Positions 26,713 to 35,487 of a stretch of DNA of 64,000 bases are shown here, piece by piece. How positions within the stretch are numbered: position 1 is the stretch's first letter; every line of letters starts with the position of its first letter. The translations under genes were made by a program, and so were the position numbers. The DNA is taken from positions 62,001 through 126,000 of the forward strand of contig CAYQQQ010000002.1 in the NCBI GenBank assembly GCA_964420125.1. Reading direction: 5' to 3'. This DNA is from CAYQQQ01 sp964420125. GTDB lineage: Bacteria; Actinomycetota; Acidimicrobiia; Acidimicrobiales; Microtrichaceae. The notes under the pieces are model-generated. The model was given only the letters and a program-made list of their open reading frames with translations, made no database searches and was not told where the DNA came from.

Positions 26713-27834
26713 TCAGTCGACGGCGGCGTTGAGGCGCTCCAACCGCTCGGTGGCCTCCAGGTACTCCTCCACCATGCCCAGCACCACGTCGCGGGCCTTG
26801 CGGACCTTGTTCATCGACCCCACGATCTGGCCGACGGGGTTGAAGTTCACGTCGACGGCCTGCTCGGGGTAGCGATGGCCGCGGGCGACCGCCTCGCCCG
26901 TGACCATGAACTGCAGCGGCATGCCGAGCGGATCGGGGGTGTCCTCGCGCTCCCAGGCCTCGGTCCAGTCGTTGCGCAGCATGCGGCACGGCTTGCCGGT
27001 GAAGCTGCGACTGCGGACGGTGTCGCGGGAGCTGGCGCTGAGGTAGCTCTCCATCTGCTTCGGCGGCACATCGGCCTCCTCCACGGTCAGCCACAGCGAA
27101 CCGGTCCACACGCCCTGGGCGCCGAGGGCGAGCGCGGCAGCCATCTGGCGACCGGAGCCGATGCCGCCGGCCGCCAGCACCGGGGTGGGCGCCACCGCGT
27201 CGATCACCTCCGGCCAGAGCACCACCGAGCCGACGTCGCCGGTGTGGCCGCCGCCCTCGGTTCCCTGGGCGATCACGATGTCGACGCCGGCGTTGCGGTG
27301 GCGGGTGGCCTGGGCGGCCGAACCGCACAGCGCCGCCACCATGCGGCCCGCGCCGTGGATGCGTTCGATGACCTCTGGGGGCGGGGTGCCGAGGGCGTTG
27401 GCGATCAGGCGGACCTTGTCGTGGTTGAGGGCTTCGTCGATCAGCGGGCTGGCGGTGGCCTCGGTCCACCCCAGCAGCGCCGGAGCCTCGACGTCCGCAG
27501 GCAGCTCCGGCACGCCGTGATCGGCGAGCACCTGCTTGACGAAGCTGCGGTGCTGCTCGGGGATCATGGCGGCCAGGTCGGCCTCGAGCTTGACGGGGTC
27601 CAGCTCGCCCATGCCCTCGTACTTTCCGGGGATGACCACGTCGACGCCGTAGGGCTTGTCGGTGTGCTCGTCGATCCAGTCGAGCTCGGTGGCGAGCTGC
27701 TCGGCGCTGAAGCCGACGGCGCCGAGTACGCCGAAGCCGCCGGCGTTGGACACGGCGGCCACGACGTCGCGGCAGTGGGTGAAGGCGAAGATGGGGAACT
27801 CGATGCCCAGTTGGTCGCAGATCTCTGTGCGCAT
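26713..27834 (-). CDS. nitronate monooxygenase / 2-nitropropane dioxygenase family
   Basis: The 373-residue TIM-barrel FMN enzyme has EFPIFAFTHCRDVVAAVSNA and GGFGVLGA near the N-terminus, IVIAQGTEGGGHTGDVGS (FMN loop, about 225-242), and LAAGGIGSGRQMAAALALGA. Family members oxidise alkyl nitronates or act as FMN-dependent enoyl reductases. The catalytic His in GGGHTG is present. The ATG at 27834 is 6 nt downstream of TACGGT and lacks a Shine-Dalgarno, so a leaderless start fits; the open frame upstream crosses palindrome copy B and is not protein-like. Confidence 0.9.
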   Translation of the reverse strand: MRTEICDQLGIEFPIFAFTHCRDVVAAVSNAGGFGVLGAVGFSAEQLATELDWIDEHTDKPYGVDVVIPGKYEGMGELDPVKLEADLAAMIPEQHRSFVKQVLADHGVPELPADVEAPALLGWTEATASPLIDEALNHDKVRLIANALGTPPPEVIERIHGAGRMVAALCGSAAQATRHRNAGVDIVIAQGTEGGGHTGDVGSVVLWPEVIDAVAPTPVLAAGGIGSGRQMAAALALGAQGVWTGSLWLTVEEADVPPKQMESYLSASSRDTVRSRSFTGKPCRMLRNDWTEAWEREDTPDPLGMPLQFMVTGEAVARGHRYPEQAVDVNFNPVGQIVGSMNKVRKARDVVLGMVEEYLEATERLERLNAAVD

Positions 27835-27840
27835 GCCCGA

Positions 27841-27846
27841 ACCGTA
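27841..27846 (-). promoter_or_regulatory. -10 box for leaderless nitronate monooxygenase mRNA
   Basis: TACGGT on the minus strand ends 6 nt before the ATG at 27834. Palindrome copy B lies about 70 bp further upstream. Confidence 0.5.
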
Positions 27847-27914
27847 GCGAGAACTGCAACGCGTTTCACCGCGGGCCCCGTCCTCCCTCCCCGGGACCGC
27901 GCTCCCTCCCCCAT

Positions 27915-27964
27915 CGTTCTGTTCACCCACGTCGCGCTCAGCGCGATGCACGGTGAACAGAACG
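27915..27964. repeat. palindromic element copy B
   Basis: Outer arms CGTTCTGTTCACC (27915-27927) and GGTGAACAGAACG (27952-27964) are perfect. The inner stem TCGCGC/GCGCGA has loop TCA and a small internal mismatch region. Its right half differs from copy C by one base in 24. It lies between divergent genes, so it is not a terminator for either. Confidence 0.85.
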
Positions 27965-27982
27965 GTCGCGGCCGGCGAGCAC

Positions 27983-27988
27983 TAGCGT
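27983..27988 (+). promoter_or_regulatory. -10 box of the DinB-fold gene
   Basis: TAGCGT fits TANNNT and ends 7 nt before the GTG at 27996, with no Shine-Dalgarno between. Confidence 0.5.
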
Positions 27989-27995
27989 CGGCCCT

Positions 27996-28697
27996 GTGGG
28001 CGCGACGGGTAGGACAGACGGCGTGGGGATGTATCGCAGCGGACGGGAGCGGGCGCTGGTACTCGGGCGCTCGCTGAGCGAGGAGCAGGGCGGCGGCGTG
28101 GTGCCCGCCACACCGGAGTGGACCGTGAAGGACAACTTCGCCCACATGGCCGGCGTGGCCGACGACCTGCTGAACGGCCGGCTGGAGGGCGTGGCCACCG
28201 ACCCGTGGACCGCCGCCCAGGTGGCGGCACGGCGCGACCGCTCGCTCGCCGAGGTCCTCGACGAGCTCGAGGCGTTGGGGCCGGGGATGGACGCCTTGGT
28301 CGAAGCGCTCGGCGATGCCGTGGACCCTCGGCTGTTCCTCGACCAGTGGACCCACGAGCAGGACGTGCGGGGCGCGGTCGGAATTCCCGGTGGAGCCGAC
28401 GCCGAGGTGGTGGCCTGGTCGGCGCCGCTCGTGTTGAGCGGTTGGGCGTCCGCCATCGGCCGCCGCGCGCTCCCGGCCATCACCCTGCGGTGCGGGGAGC
28501 TGGAGGTTCCCACGGGTGAGGACGCCACTGGGTCGCTGTCGGTGGACTCCTTCACCGCACTTCGGGTGGTCACCGGCCGACGGTCACGGGCGCAGCTGGC
28601 CGCCCTCGACTGGCAGGGGATCGCCGACCCGGAGGCCTACTTCGAGCACCTCGTGGTGTTCACCGTGGCCGAGCGCGACATCCACGACGCCCGCTGA
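27996..28697 (+). CDS. maleylpyruvate isomerase N-terminal/DinB-fold (mycothiol-type) protein
   Basis: The 233-residue protein has the DinB-like four-helix pattern of actinobacterial mycothiol-dependent enzymes: a WTVKDNFAHMAG segment (W-T-V-x-D-x3-H) near residue 43 and a second His in QWTHEQDVRGAVG (about 118-130). These histidines are the expected metal ligands. The C-terminal half (DAEVVAWSAPLVLSGWA onward) resembles the SCP2-like or wHTH extension seen in family TIGR03084. Substrate unknown. GTG 27996 is preferred because of the -10 at 27983; an in-frame ATG lies 11 codons later. Confidence 0.75.
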   Translation: MGATGRTDGVGMYRSGRERALVLGRSLSEEQGGGVVPATPEWTVKDNFAHMAGVADDLLNGRLEGVATDPWTAAQVAARRDRSLAEVLDELEALGPGMDALVEALGDAVDPRLFLDQWTHEQDVRGAVGIPGGADAEVVAWSAPLVLSGWASAIGRRALPAITLRCGELEVPTGEDATGSLSVDSFTALRVVTGRRSRAQLAALDWQGIADPEAYFEHLVVFTVAERDIHDAR

Positions 28698-28705
28698 ACC
28701 GGCCA

Positions 28706-30418
28706 CTACCGCCAAGCGTTCCCCATCGTCATGGCATATGGTCCGGCGCTCTCGAGCGGGCTGGTGAGATACGTGAGGGGACCCGGGGCAACATCGCTCG
28801 TGAAGCCGATACGCGACGACGGCAGCCCGGAGAACGTTGGGTCACTGAGGAGCTCGCTCACGACCAGGTACTCACCGGAGGGCGAGAACCGTAGAGGGAA
28901 CGACGCCGGACCGGCGTACTGGATGCACAGCGAAGCGCTGCACCCGCCGGTGGCCACGACCCGGACATCCGACCCGTCGGCTGCAGACAACGTCAGGACA
29001 GAGGACGGGGTAACCCCACCATCACCGGGACAGACCACGGCCAGGCGGTCCGTGACGGACCAGTCAACAGGCCGCCCCATGGAGCACGAAGGGGTCGGGA
29101 GCAGGAACGTGCGATCCGAGACTCCTGACGGATCGGTGGATGAGTAGGCATTGATCGCACCCTCCGTCAGATCTCCACCGAACGCGAACTCGGTCGAGTC
29201 AGGGGCCCAGGTCAGCATGGACGGCCCGAACGGAGGTACAACGCTTCTCGTCACGTGCCAATCCGAGGTGTCGTAGATCCACGCTGCGCCTCCAGGCCCA
29301 CCGATCAACGCCAGGTACGCGCCGTCGGGCGAGAACGACGCATAGGCGAATGCGAACCCTGGCTCGGGCTCCAACGACGCGAGCTCAACGCCCGAATCGG
29401 CATCCACCACGGTGGCAGGCCCCGATGAGGTGGACGGCATGACGGCTTGGGAGCCCACGGGGTTGAGGAATCCCGACGGGCCGGCCACCACGCGGTACGT
29501 GTTCACCGAGATCGTCTCGATCGGTTCCAAGGTTCCGTCCGCCTGGTAGAGATCGACCGAGCCTGAGCAGGTCGTCGACGACAGGCACCCCGAGCCTCCG
29601 ATCCCGACAACAGCGATCTGGGACCCTTCAGGCAGCGGAACACCGGTGGACGCGACGCTGCTCTTGGCGAAGGCCCCGAAGAGCAGCAGCTTGGTGGCGG
29701 TGGCCACGTCGTCCGCGGCCTGCACCCGCACGAAGAACCCACCCCCCGTAGGTGTGCCCGAGATCAAGCCCGAATCGCTCACGGTGAGGCCCGCAGGCAA
29801 CATCGAACCCGGCAGGATGCTCCAGTGCACGGTACCGGTCGCACCCGCAGCCTGCAGCTGGAACGAATACGACTCCTCCAGCCACGCGGTGGGCACATCC
29901 ACCGTGGTGATCGCCAACGACGTCGCCTCCGTCGGCGCCAACGGATCCACGATCACCCCGTTGGCCACACCGTCGGTGTCACCACGACCACCGTCCTGCA
30001 GATCCAAGCTCACCGACAGACCGTCAGCGGACACCAACGCACCCGTCAACCCGTCATGCTCGAACCGCTCCCACACCCCGCCGACCAGCTTGCGGACCGT
30101 GTCCACCGGCGAAGAGAACCCCACCTCCACACGCACCACCGACCCCGGCGCCACACCACCGACGGTCACCCCCACCGCACCGAAGGGGAACTCGAACCCC
30201 GACGGCGCAGGCGGCAACGCACCCATCTCCTCCGGCTCCAACACCACCGTGAGACCCTCGGGCACCTCGGCAGTCACCACCTGACCACCCAGATCCACCG
30301 AATCAGACGACCCCGGAGGCTCCACACCACCACCGCCACCGTGGCCCGGAGGGGTGCACCCCAACACCCCCACCAACGACAAAGCGCCAACCACCACGAC
30401 CATCTTCGACTTCACCAC
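28706..30418 (-). CDS. lipoprotein with Ig-like and PD40-type beta-propeller domains
   Basis: The 570-residue lipoprotein has signal peptide MVVVVGALSLVGVLGC with the lipobox Cys near residue 21, then Gly/Pro. A beta-sandwich region (about 35-165) leads to a putative Ig-type domain (SILPGSMLPAGLTVSDSGLI and SGTPTGGGFFVRVQAAD, about 205-245). A propeller-like section follows with ASFSPDGAYLALIGG, LTWAPDSTEFAFGGD and LRFSPSGEYLVVSE repeats (WD40/PD40 style, about 350-550). Start GTG 30418 is chosen for GGAGG six nt upstream and proximity to the signal peptide. It resembles the NHL/RCC1 lipoprotein in plan, suggesting a surface-exposed binding role. Confidence 0.75.
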   Translation of the reverse strand: MVKSKMVVVVGALSLVGVLGCTPPGHGGGGGVEPPGSSDSVDLGGQVVTAEVPEGLTVVLEPEEMGALPPAPSGFEFPFGAVGVTVGGVAPGSVVRVEVGFSSPVDTVRKLVGGVWERFEHDGLTGALVSADGLSVSLDLQDGGRGDTDGVANGVIVDPLAPTEATSLAITTVDVPTAWLEESYSFQLQAAGATGTVHWSILPGSMLPAGLTVSDSGLISGTPTGGGFFVRVQAADDVATATKLLLFGAFAKSSVASTGVPLPEGSQIAVVGIGGSGCLSSTTCSGSVDLYQADGTLEPIETISVNTYRVVAGPSGFLNPVGSQAVMPSTSSGPATVVDADSGVELASLEPEPGFAFAYASFSPDGAYLALIGGPGGAAWIYDTSDWHVTRSVVPPFGPSMLTWAPDSTEFAFGGDLTEGAINAYSSTDPSGVSDRTFLLPTPSCSMGRPVDWSVTDRLAVVCPGDGGVTPSSVLTLSAADGSDVRVVATGGCSASLCIQYAGPASFPLRFSPSGEYLVVSELLSDPTFSGLPSSRIGFTSDVAPGPLTYLTSPLESAGPYAMTMGNAWR

Positions 30419-30581
30419 ATCCACCCTCCGGATCGACAACTCCCACTCATGCCCCGCCATTGCCTAGCACGGAGCACTCGACCCGCGGCGACCCGCTGAA
30501 GAATCAACCGTCCTGCTCGCCCGTCACCGCTCCCTTGCGCGGTCCTCGCACGCGCGGCACCCCGCGGCCGCGCCTCTGAGC

Positions 30582-30632
30582 CGTTCTGTTCACCGTGGAT
30601 CGCGCTGAGCGCGATCCACGGTGAACAGAACG
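30582..30632. repeat. palindromic element copy C, perfect 24-bp arms
   Basis: Two perfectly complementary 24-bp arms (30582-30605 and 30609-30632) flank the loop TGA; the ends are CGTTCTGTTCACC/GGTGAACAGAACG as in copy B. It lies 13 bp beyond the stop of the solute-binding protein gene (minus strand) and could end that transcript, although no T-run follows. It is the best-preserved member of the family in this window. Confidence 0.9.
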
Positions 30633-30645
30633 AAAGGTCGACGGG

Positions 30646-32151
30646 TCAGCCGACGGTGTCCTTGTACTCCACGGCGGCGTCGGTGATGCGGGTGTCGGCC
30701 TCGTCGATGGCGGGCTCGATCTGGCCGTCGCCCAGCAGCACCCGCTCGTAGGACTCGCGGATGGCCTCCCGGGTGGTCTTGTAGTCACCGATCAGCGGAC
30801 CGGGGAAGTCGGTGCTCACGTTCTCCAGCACCCCGAAGGCCACGGCGTTCCACCGGCCGGCCAGGGTGTCGGTCCACTTGGCCTGCAGCTCCGGGTCGTC
30901 GACGGCCGACTGCACCACCGGAAGGCCGCTGCCCGCCAGCGCCCACTGCACCTGCTGGGGGGTGGAGTTGAACCACTTCATGAAGTCCCAGGCGGCGGCC
31001 TGCTGCTCGGGCGTGCCGGCGTTGGTGAGGTACCAGGCACCGCCACCGATCTGGCCCTGGCCGGGCTCGTCGAGCCCCGGGTAGGGACCGACGCCGAGGT
31101 CGAGGTCGAGGTTCAGCGTCGAGGGGTCGAGGTCGACGCCGAGCTCCTCCTTGAGGTCCTCCGCCGCGATCGTGCCCTCGATGAGCCCGGCGATGGTGTT
31201 CACCCCCGCCGAGGAGTCGATCACCATGGAGGCGCTGTTGGTGGCCATGGCGAAGAGGTGGTTCGTCTGGCCCTCGGTGCCGGGGTGAGGGGTGGCCAGG
31301 CCGTCGGTGACCATCCCCCGCCAGAACTCGAACAACCGGGTGGTCTCGTCGTTGGCGAACTCGCCCTCGGTGGCGAGCGCCTTGCGGCCGTTGTCCTCGT
31401 TGACGATCTCCTGCCGCACGCCGGTCAGCCACCACTCCACCTGCCATGAGGCCCCCACCACGGCGACCGGCCGGTAGTCGGGGTTCGCGGCGCCCAGGGG
31501 TGAGGCCTTGAGCTTCTCGGCGTACTCCCGCACCTCGTCAAGGGTGGCGGGGGGCTTGTCGGGGTCGAGTCCCGCCTGGGTCAGGTGCGCGCGGTTGAAG
31601 TAGACGAGCGCCGTGTACACGTCGAAGCCCACCGGCTGGAGCTTGCCGTCGGCCGTGTAGGACGCCGGCGCGATCGGCAGGAAGTCGTCGAGGATCTCCT
31701 CGGCGTCTGGGTCGGCCTCGTAGCAGTCGGCCCCCGGGATCACCGTGCCGGAGTCGGCCATGACCTGGGTGACCGTGTCCTCCAGCATCGCCAGGTTGGG
31801 CAGCTTGTCGTCCTCGGCGGCCAGCTTGTAGTTGCGCAGGATCTCCTCGAAGGACACGCCCTGCTGCTGGTAGTTGACCTTCACCTTGTCCTGGCCGGCG
31901 TTGTACTGGTCGACCATGGCGATCAGCGTGCGCCGGCCCAGGGCGGTGTGGTTGCTCCACACCGTGATCTCGACCGGGCCCTCCGCCTTCTCCAACGCGT
32001 CGTAGGGGCAGGCCGACTCGCCGTCGGCGCCGCCGCCACCACCGCCGCCTTCGTCGTCGCCGCCACCGCAGGCGGCCATCAGCAGGGCGACGGGCAGCAC
32101 GGCGGCAGCCAGCGCACTCAGACCTCGGGGGAACCGTCGGGGAGTGGTCAT
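30646..32151 (-). CDS. ABC transporter sugar-type solute-binding lipoprotein
   Basis: The 501-residue binding lipoprotein has signal peptide LSALAAAVLPVALLMAACGG with the lipobox Cys near residue 28, a Gly-rich linker, then VEITVWSNHTALGRRTLIAMVDQYN. That opening (WxxHxxL...L..LVD.YN) resembles UgpB-type glycerol-phosphate/sugar binding proteins (family 1 extracellular solute-binding protein). The mature domain contains two likely cysteines (C in CPYDAL and DCYEAD). ATG 32151 is preferred over 32160 because AAGG lies 9 nt upstream. It is the last gene of a three-gene operon behind two permeases. Confidence 0.88.
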   Translation of the reverse strand: MTTPRRFPRGLSALAAAVLPVALLMAACGGGDDEGGGGGGGADGESACPYDALEKAEGPVEITVWSNHTALGRRTLIAMVDQYNAGQDKVKVNYQQQGVSFEEILRNYKLAAEDDKLPNLAMLEDTVTQVMADSGTVIPGADCYEADPDAEEILDDFLPIAPASYTADGKLQPVGFDVYTALVYFNRAHLTQAGLDPDKPPATLDEVREYAEKLKASPLGAANPDYRPVAVVGASWQVEWWLTGVRQEIVNEDNGRKALATEGEFANDETTRLFEFWRGMVTDGLATPHPGTEGQTNHLFAMATNSASMVIDSSAGVNTIAGLIEGTIAAEDLKEELGVDLDPSTLNLDLDLGVGPYPGLDEPGQGQIGGGAWYLTNAGTPEQQAAAWDFMKWFNSTPQQVQWALAGSGLPVVQSAVDDPELQAKWTDTLAGRWNAVAFGVLENVSTDFPGPLIGDYKTTREAIRESYERVLLGDGQIEPAIDEADTRITDAAVEYKDTVG

Positions 32152-32184
32152 GGCACCCATCCTTTCAGACTCGACCGCGCATCC

Positions 32185-33051
32185 TCAGCCCTTCACCGCG
32201 CCGGCGGTGAGACCACGGATCAGCTGCCGCTGGAAGATGATCAACAGGATCACCACCGGCACCGCCGCGATCAGCGCGCCGGCGAAGCCGATGTTGGAGC
32301 GGTCGATGTTCTGCACGGCGAGCTGCGCCAGGCGCAGCTGCAGGGGCTCCCACTGGCCCTCGGTGACCGCCAGGCGGGGCCAGGTGTACTGGCCCCAGGC
32401 GCTCAGCAGGGCGACCAGGGCGAAGCTGGCCACCGTCGGCCGGCACACCGGGACCGCCACGCGCCACATGAAGCGCCAGTGGGAGTAGCCATCGAGGGTG
32501 GCGGCGTCGGAGAGGTCGCGGGGGATGCCGAGGAACGCCTGGCGGATGAGGAAGATGCCGAAGGCGGTGGCCAGGAACGGGGCGGTCAGGCCCTGGAGGC
32601 TGTTGAGCCAGTCGAAGGAGCGGATGGTCCGGGCGTTGACCACCAGGGTGACCTCGATGGGCAGGAGCAGCGTGGCGACGGTCAGGGCGAACAGCACCCG
32701 CTTGCCCGGATAGCGCAGGAAGGCGAAGGAGTAGGCGGCCAGCACGGAGGTGACGAGCTGGGCGACGGTGATGATCAGCGTCATCCCCAGCGCCACCAGG
32801 AACGACCGGCCGAGCTCGCCCTCGGTCCAGGCGTCCCCGAAGATCCCCCACTGCGGCTGCACCGGCCGCGGCGGCAGACCGGCCTGCAGGTAGGGGATGG
32901 GCGCCGAGAGGGCACGGACGATGGTCATCCACACGGGGAACAGCACCACGAAGCTGACGATGGTCATCAGCACGTACCAGATGGCGTTGAGCAGCGTCAC
33001 CCGGGAGCGTCCCGGTGCCTGGGGCGCAGCGGCCGTGGCGTCAGTCGCCAT
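32185..33051 (-). CDS. ABC sugar permease, MalG/UgpE-like
   Basis: The 288-residue permease has about six helices. The EAA loop DAATLDGYSHWRFMWRVAVP (about 189-208) contacts an ATPase. It starts 11 bp inside the preceding permease gene, so the two are coupled, and is followed by the binding protein after 33 bp. With the other permease it forms a carbohydrate-uptake-1-type importer. Confidence 0.92.
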   Translation of the reverse strand: MATDATAAAPQAPGRSRVTLLNAIWYVLMTIVSFVVLFPVWMTIVRALSAPIPYLQAGLPPRPVQPQWGIFGDAWTEGELGRSFLVALGMTLIITVAQLVTSVLAAYSFAFLRYPGKRVLFALTVATLLLPIEVTLVVNARTIRSFDWLNSLQGLTAPFLATAFGIFLIRQAFLGIPRDLSDAATLDGYSHWRFMWRVAVPVCRPTVASFALVALLSAWGQYTWPRLAVTEGQWEPLQLRLAQLAVQNIDRSNIGFAGALIAAVPVVILLIIFQRQLIRGLTAGAVKG

Positions 33052-33952
33052 AGGTCACCCTCCGCTCCAGCATCCCGAACTGCAGCAGCGTGATCACGAA
33101 GGTGAGCGCGAACAGCCCGATCGACATCACCGCCGCGGTGTTGGGGTCGTCGAACTGGGTGGTGAAGATCCGGTAGACGAGGGTCTCGGTGCGGCCCTGC
33201 GGGCCGCCCTTGGTCATGATGTCGATCTGGGCGAACGCCTGGAAGGCGAAGATCACCAGCACCACCGCCAGGAAGAGCAGGGTGGGGCTGAGCAGCGGCA
33301 GGGTGACCCGGAAGAACCGGCGAGGGGCGCTGTAGCCGTCGAGCATGGCCGCCTCGTTGAGCTCCTCGGGGATGGTCTGCATGGCGGCCAGCACGATGAT
33401 GAAGGTGAGGCCGAGGTTCTGCCAGATGGAGCTGACCGACACCGCCAGCAGCGCGGTGTCGGGATCCTGGGTGTTGAGCCACGACAGCCAGGCGACGTTG
33501 CGGAAGTAGCCCACCTCGGGGTTGACGAGGGCGAAGAAGATCACCGAGGCCACCGCCACCGAGGACGCCACGGTGGAGGAGAAGACGGTCTGGAAGAACT
33601 TGATGCCCCGCAGCCGGCGGTTCGCCAGCTGGGCCAGCAGCACGCCGAACACGATGCCGGCGGGCACGGTGAACAGCACGTACTGCACGGTGATCCAGAG
33701 GCTGGAGCGGAAGTCCTCTCCGCCGAGCACGTCCACCCACTGCTGGAGGCCGACGAACTCCTCGCGCTGGTTGGCGAAGACGCCCCTGGTGTCGACCAGG
33801 CTCAGCTGGATCAGGCGCACCAGCGGATAGAAGAAGAAGAGCCCGAAGACCACGAAGGCGGGGACCAGGTAGGCGTAGCCGAGCAACGCCTCGCGGAGCC
33901 GCACCGTGCCGCGCGAGCCACCGGCGACCCGGGACTCGCGACGTTGGGCCAT
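33041..33952 (-). CDS. ABC sugar permease, MalF/UgpA-like
   Basis: The 303-residue permease has the EAA motif NEAAMLDGYSAPRRFFRVTL (about 206-225) and six helices, the first near residues 26-45 (YLVPAFVVFGLFFFYPLVRL). The ATG at 33952 has AAGGAG upstream. A TAGAGT sequence (33984-33989, minus) could be the -10 of the operon, giving a ~25-nt leader. No ATPase gene is found near the operon; a shared MsmK/UgpC-type ATPase elsewhere is the usual solution. Confidence 0.9.
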   Translation of the reverse strand: MAQRRESRVAGGSRGTVRLREALLGYAYLVPAFVVFGLFFFYPLVRLIQLSLVDTRGVFANQREEFVGLQQWVDVLGGEDFRSSLWITVQYVLFTVPAGIVFGVLLAQLANRRLRGIKFFQTVFSSTVASSVAVASVIFFALVNPEVGYFRNVAWLSWLNTQDPDTALLAVSVSSIWQNLGLTFIIVLAAMQTIPEELNEAAMLDGYSAPRRFFRVTLPLLSPTLLFLAVVLVIFAFQAFAQIDIMTKGGPQGRTETLVYRIFTTQFDDPNTAAVMSIGLFALTFVITLLQFGMLERRVTYGD

Positions 33953-34052
33953 TGGCGCTCCTTCCAGAACGTGGGCGCCCCGGACTCTACTTCTGAGCAC
34001 TCCGACGGACCGCGTCCTTCGATGCGATCGGCGCGGTGTCTCGGCCCGGTGC

Positions 34053-35369
34053 TCACCACGCCAGGCCGCGGTACCCCCCGAGCTCGCGGACCGCCTGGGG
34101 CAGACGACCGTTGACATCGAGCACGAACGGGGGATCGAACGCCCCGAGCACCGAGAGCGCAGCATCGCTCGCGGAGACGACCACCGCGCCGTCTGCTCCT
34201 CGGAGCGCCGCCTCGGGTGACTCGACGAGCAGCCGGTGGAGATGCGGAAGGTGGTCTTCCATGAAGGCCCTGTTCGCCCCGAACAACGCATCAGGGTTCA
34301 CGTGATCGTCGTAGATGGCGAGCTCGATCCCCTTGCCCAGCAGCGTCTCCGCCAGCTCCACCGCCGGAGACTCGCGCAGGTCATCGGTCTGTGACTTGAA
34401 CGCGAGGCCCAGCAGGGCCACCCGACGGGCCCCCGATTGCAGGACCCTGGATGCCGCGAGGCGTGCGTGTTGGACGTTCGACTCGATCACCGAGCTCAGC
34501 AGGGGAACCTCGATGTCGTTCGCCTTTCCGAAGTAGGTCAACGCCCTGAGGTCCTTCGGCAGGCACGATCCCCCGAAGGCGAACCCTGGCCGGAGGTACG
34601 CCGGGGAGATGTTCAGCTGGGAGTCACGGGTGAAGATCGCCATGACCTCGCGAGGATCGGCGTCGGTGCCGCTCAAGAGCCGTGCGATCTCGTTCCCGAA
34701 CGCGACCTTCACGGCGTGGAAGGCGTTCGACGCGTACTTCACGCTCTCCGCAACAGGAATGCTGGTCTCGATGACCTCGGCGTCACCGGCTTCGACGACG
34801 CTCGACAACGACGACGACATCCCGGCCGACCGGCTGCCGACCACCACGAACGGAGGGTCCCGGAAGTCCGCGATCGCCGTGGACTCCCGGAGGAACTCCG
34901 GCCAGTAGGAGACCTCGAAGTCGACGCCGAGCTGCCGACCGTCGCTGGACGACTCGATCAGGGGGATCACCGTACCGTGAGTGGTTCCCGGCAGCACCGT
35001 GGACCTGATGATCACATGGTGACCTGGTGCCGCGACGGACAGGTTCGCTCCGATGTCCTCGGCGACCGATCGGATCGCGCCGAGATCCAGGCTCCCGTTG
35101 GAGAGGCTCGGTGTTCCGACCGAGACGAGTGAGACGTCCGCACCATCCATGCCATCCCTGGCGTGGGAGGTGGCGCGCAAGCGACCTTCGGCCCGTAGAT
35201 CTCCGATCAGTTTCGCCAGTCCCGGTTCGGCGACCGAGCTCGTCCCCTTCTCGATGGACTCGGCCTTGCGACCGTCGACGTCGACACCCCACACCTCGTG
35301 CCCTTCGGACGCGAGGCAGGCTGCGGTCACGGATCCGACGTAACCGAGCCCGAACACAGCGATCTTCAT
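34053..35369 (-). CDS. GDP-mannose 6-dehydrogenase-like (AlgD-like) enzyme
   Basis: The 438-residue NAD-dependent sugar-nucleotide dehydrogenase follows AlgD closely: KIAVFGLGYVGSVTAACLA (Rossmann loop), SVGTPSLSNGSLDL, STVLPGTTHGTVIPLIE, and catalytic Cys269 in FAFGGSCLPKDLRALTY. These fit GDP-mannose better than UDP-glucose dehydrogenases, though substrate choice is inference. The product would be GDP-mannuronate for the EPS. The ATG at 35369 has GAGGAG 7 nt upstream. It lies between the sugar ABC operon (100 bp) and the lipoprotein/methyltransferase/giant-protein unit on the same strand. Confidence 0.85.
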   Translation of the reverse strand: MKIAVFGLGYVGSVTAACLASEGHEVWGVDVDGRKAESIEKGTSSVAEPGLAKLIGDLRAEGRLRATSHARDGMDGADVSLVSVGTPSLSNGSLDLGAIRSVAEDIGANLSVAAPGHHVIIRSTVLPGTTHGTVIPLIESSSDGRQLGVDFEVSYWPEFLRESTAIADFRDPPFVVVGSRSAGMSSSLSSVVEAGDAEVIETSIPVAESVKYASNAFHAVKVAFGNEIARLLSGTDADPREVMAIFTRDSQLNISPAYLRPGFAFGGSCLPKDLRALTYFGKANDIEVPLLSSVIESNVQHARLAASRVLQSGARRVALLGLAFKSQTDDLRESPAVELAETLLGKGIELAIYDDHVNPDALFGANRAFMEDHLPHLHRLLVESPEAALRGADGAVVVSASDAALSVLGAFDPPFVLDVNGRLPQAVRELGGYRGLAW

Positions 35370-35487
35370 CTGGCTACTCCTCTGACAGAGGTCGGAACCG
35401 CGAGGATGCAGGTCCACGAACCCACGTCCCCCTCATCCGAAGAACGGACATCAGGTCTCCCGGCGACTGCCGACAGCTCTGCGTCTC

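Noticed and set aside
25432..28077. 881-codon plus-strand open frame.
   Set aside because: Antisense of PI-PLC and nitronate monooxygenase genes; no protein family resemblance.
30582..30632. Palindrome copy C as an ordinary terminator of the ABC operon.
   Set aside because: Possible, but the same element occurs between divergent genes and inside a gene, so terminator function does not explain the family.
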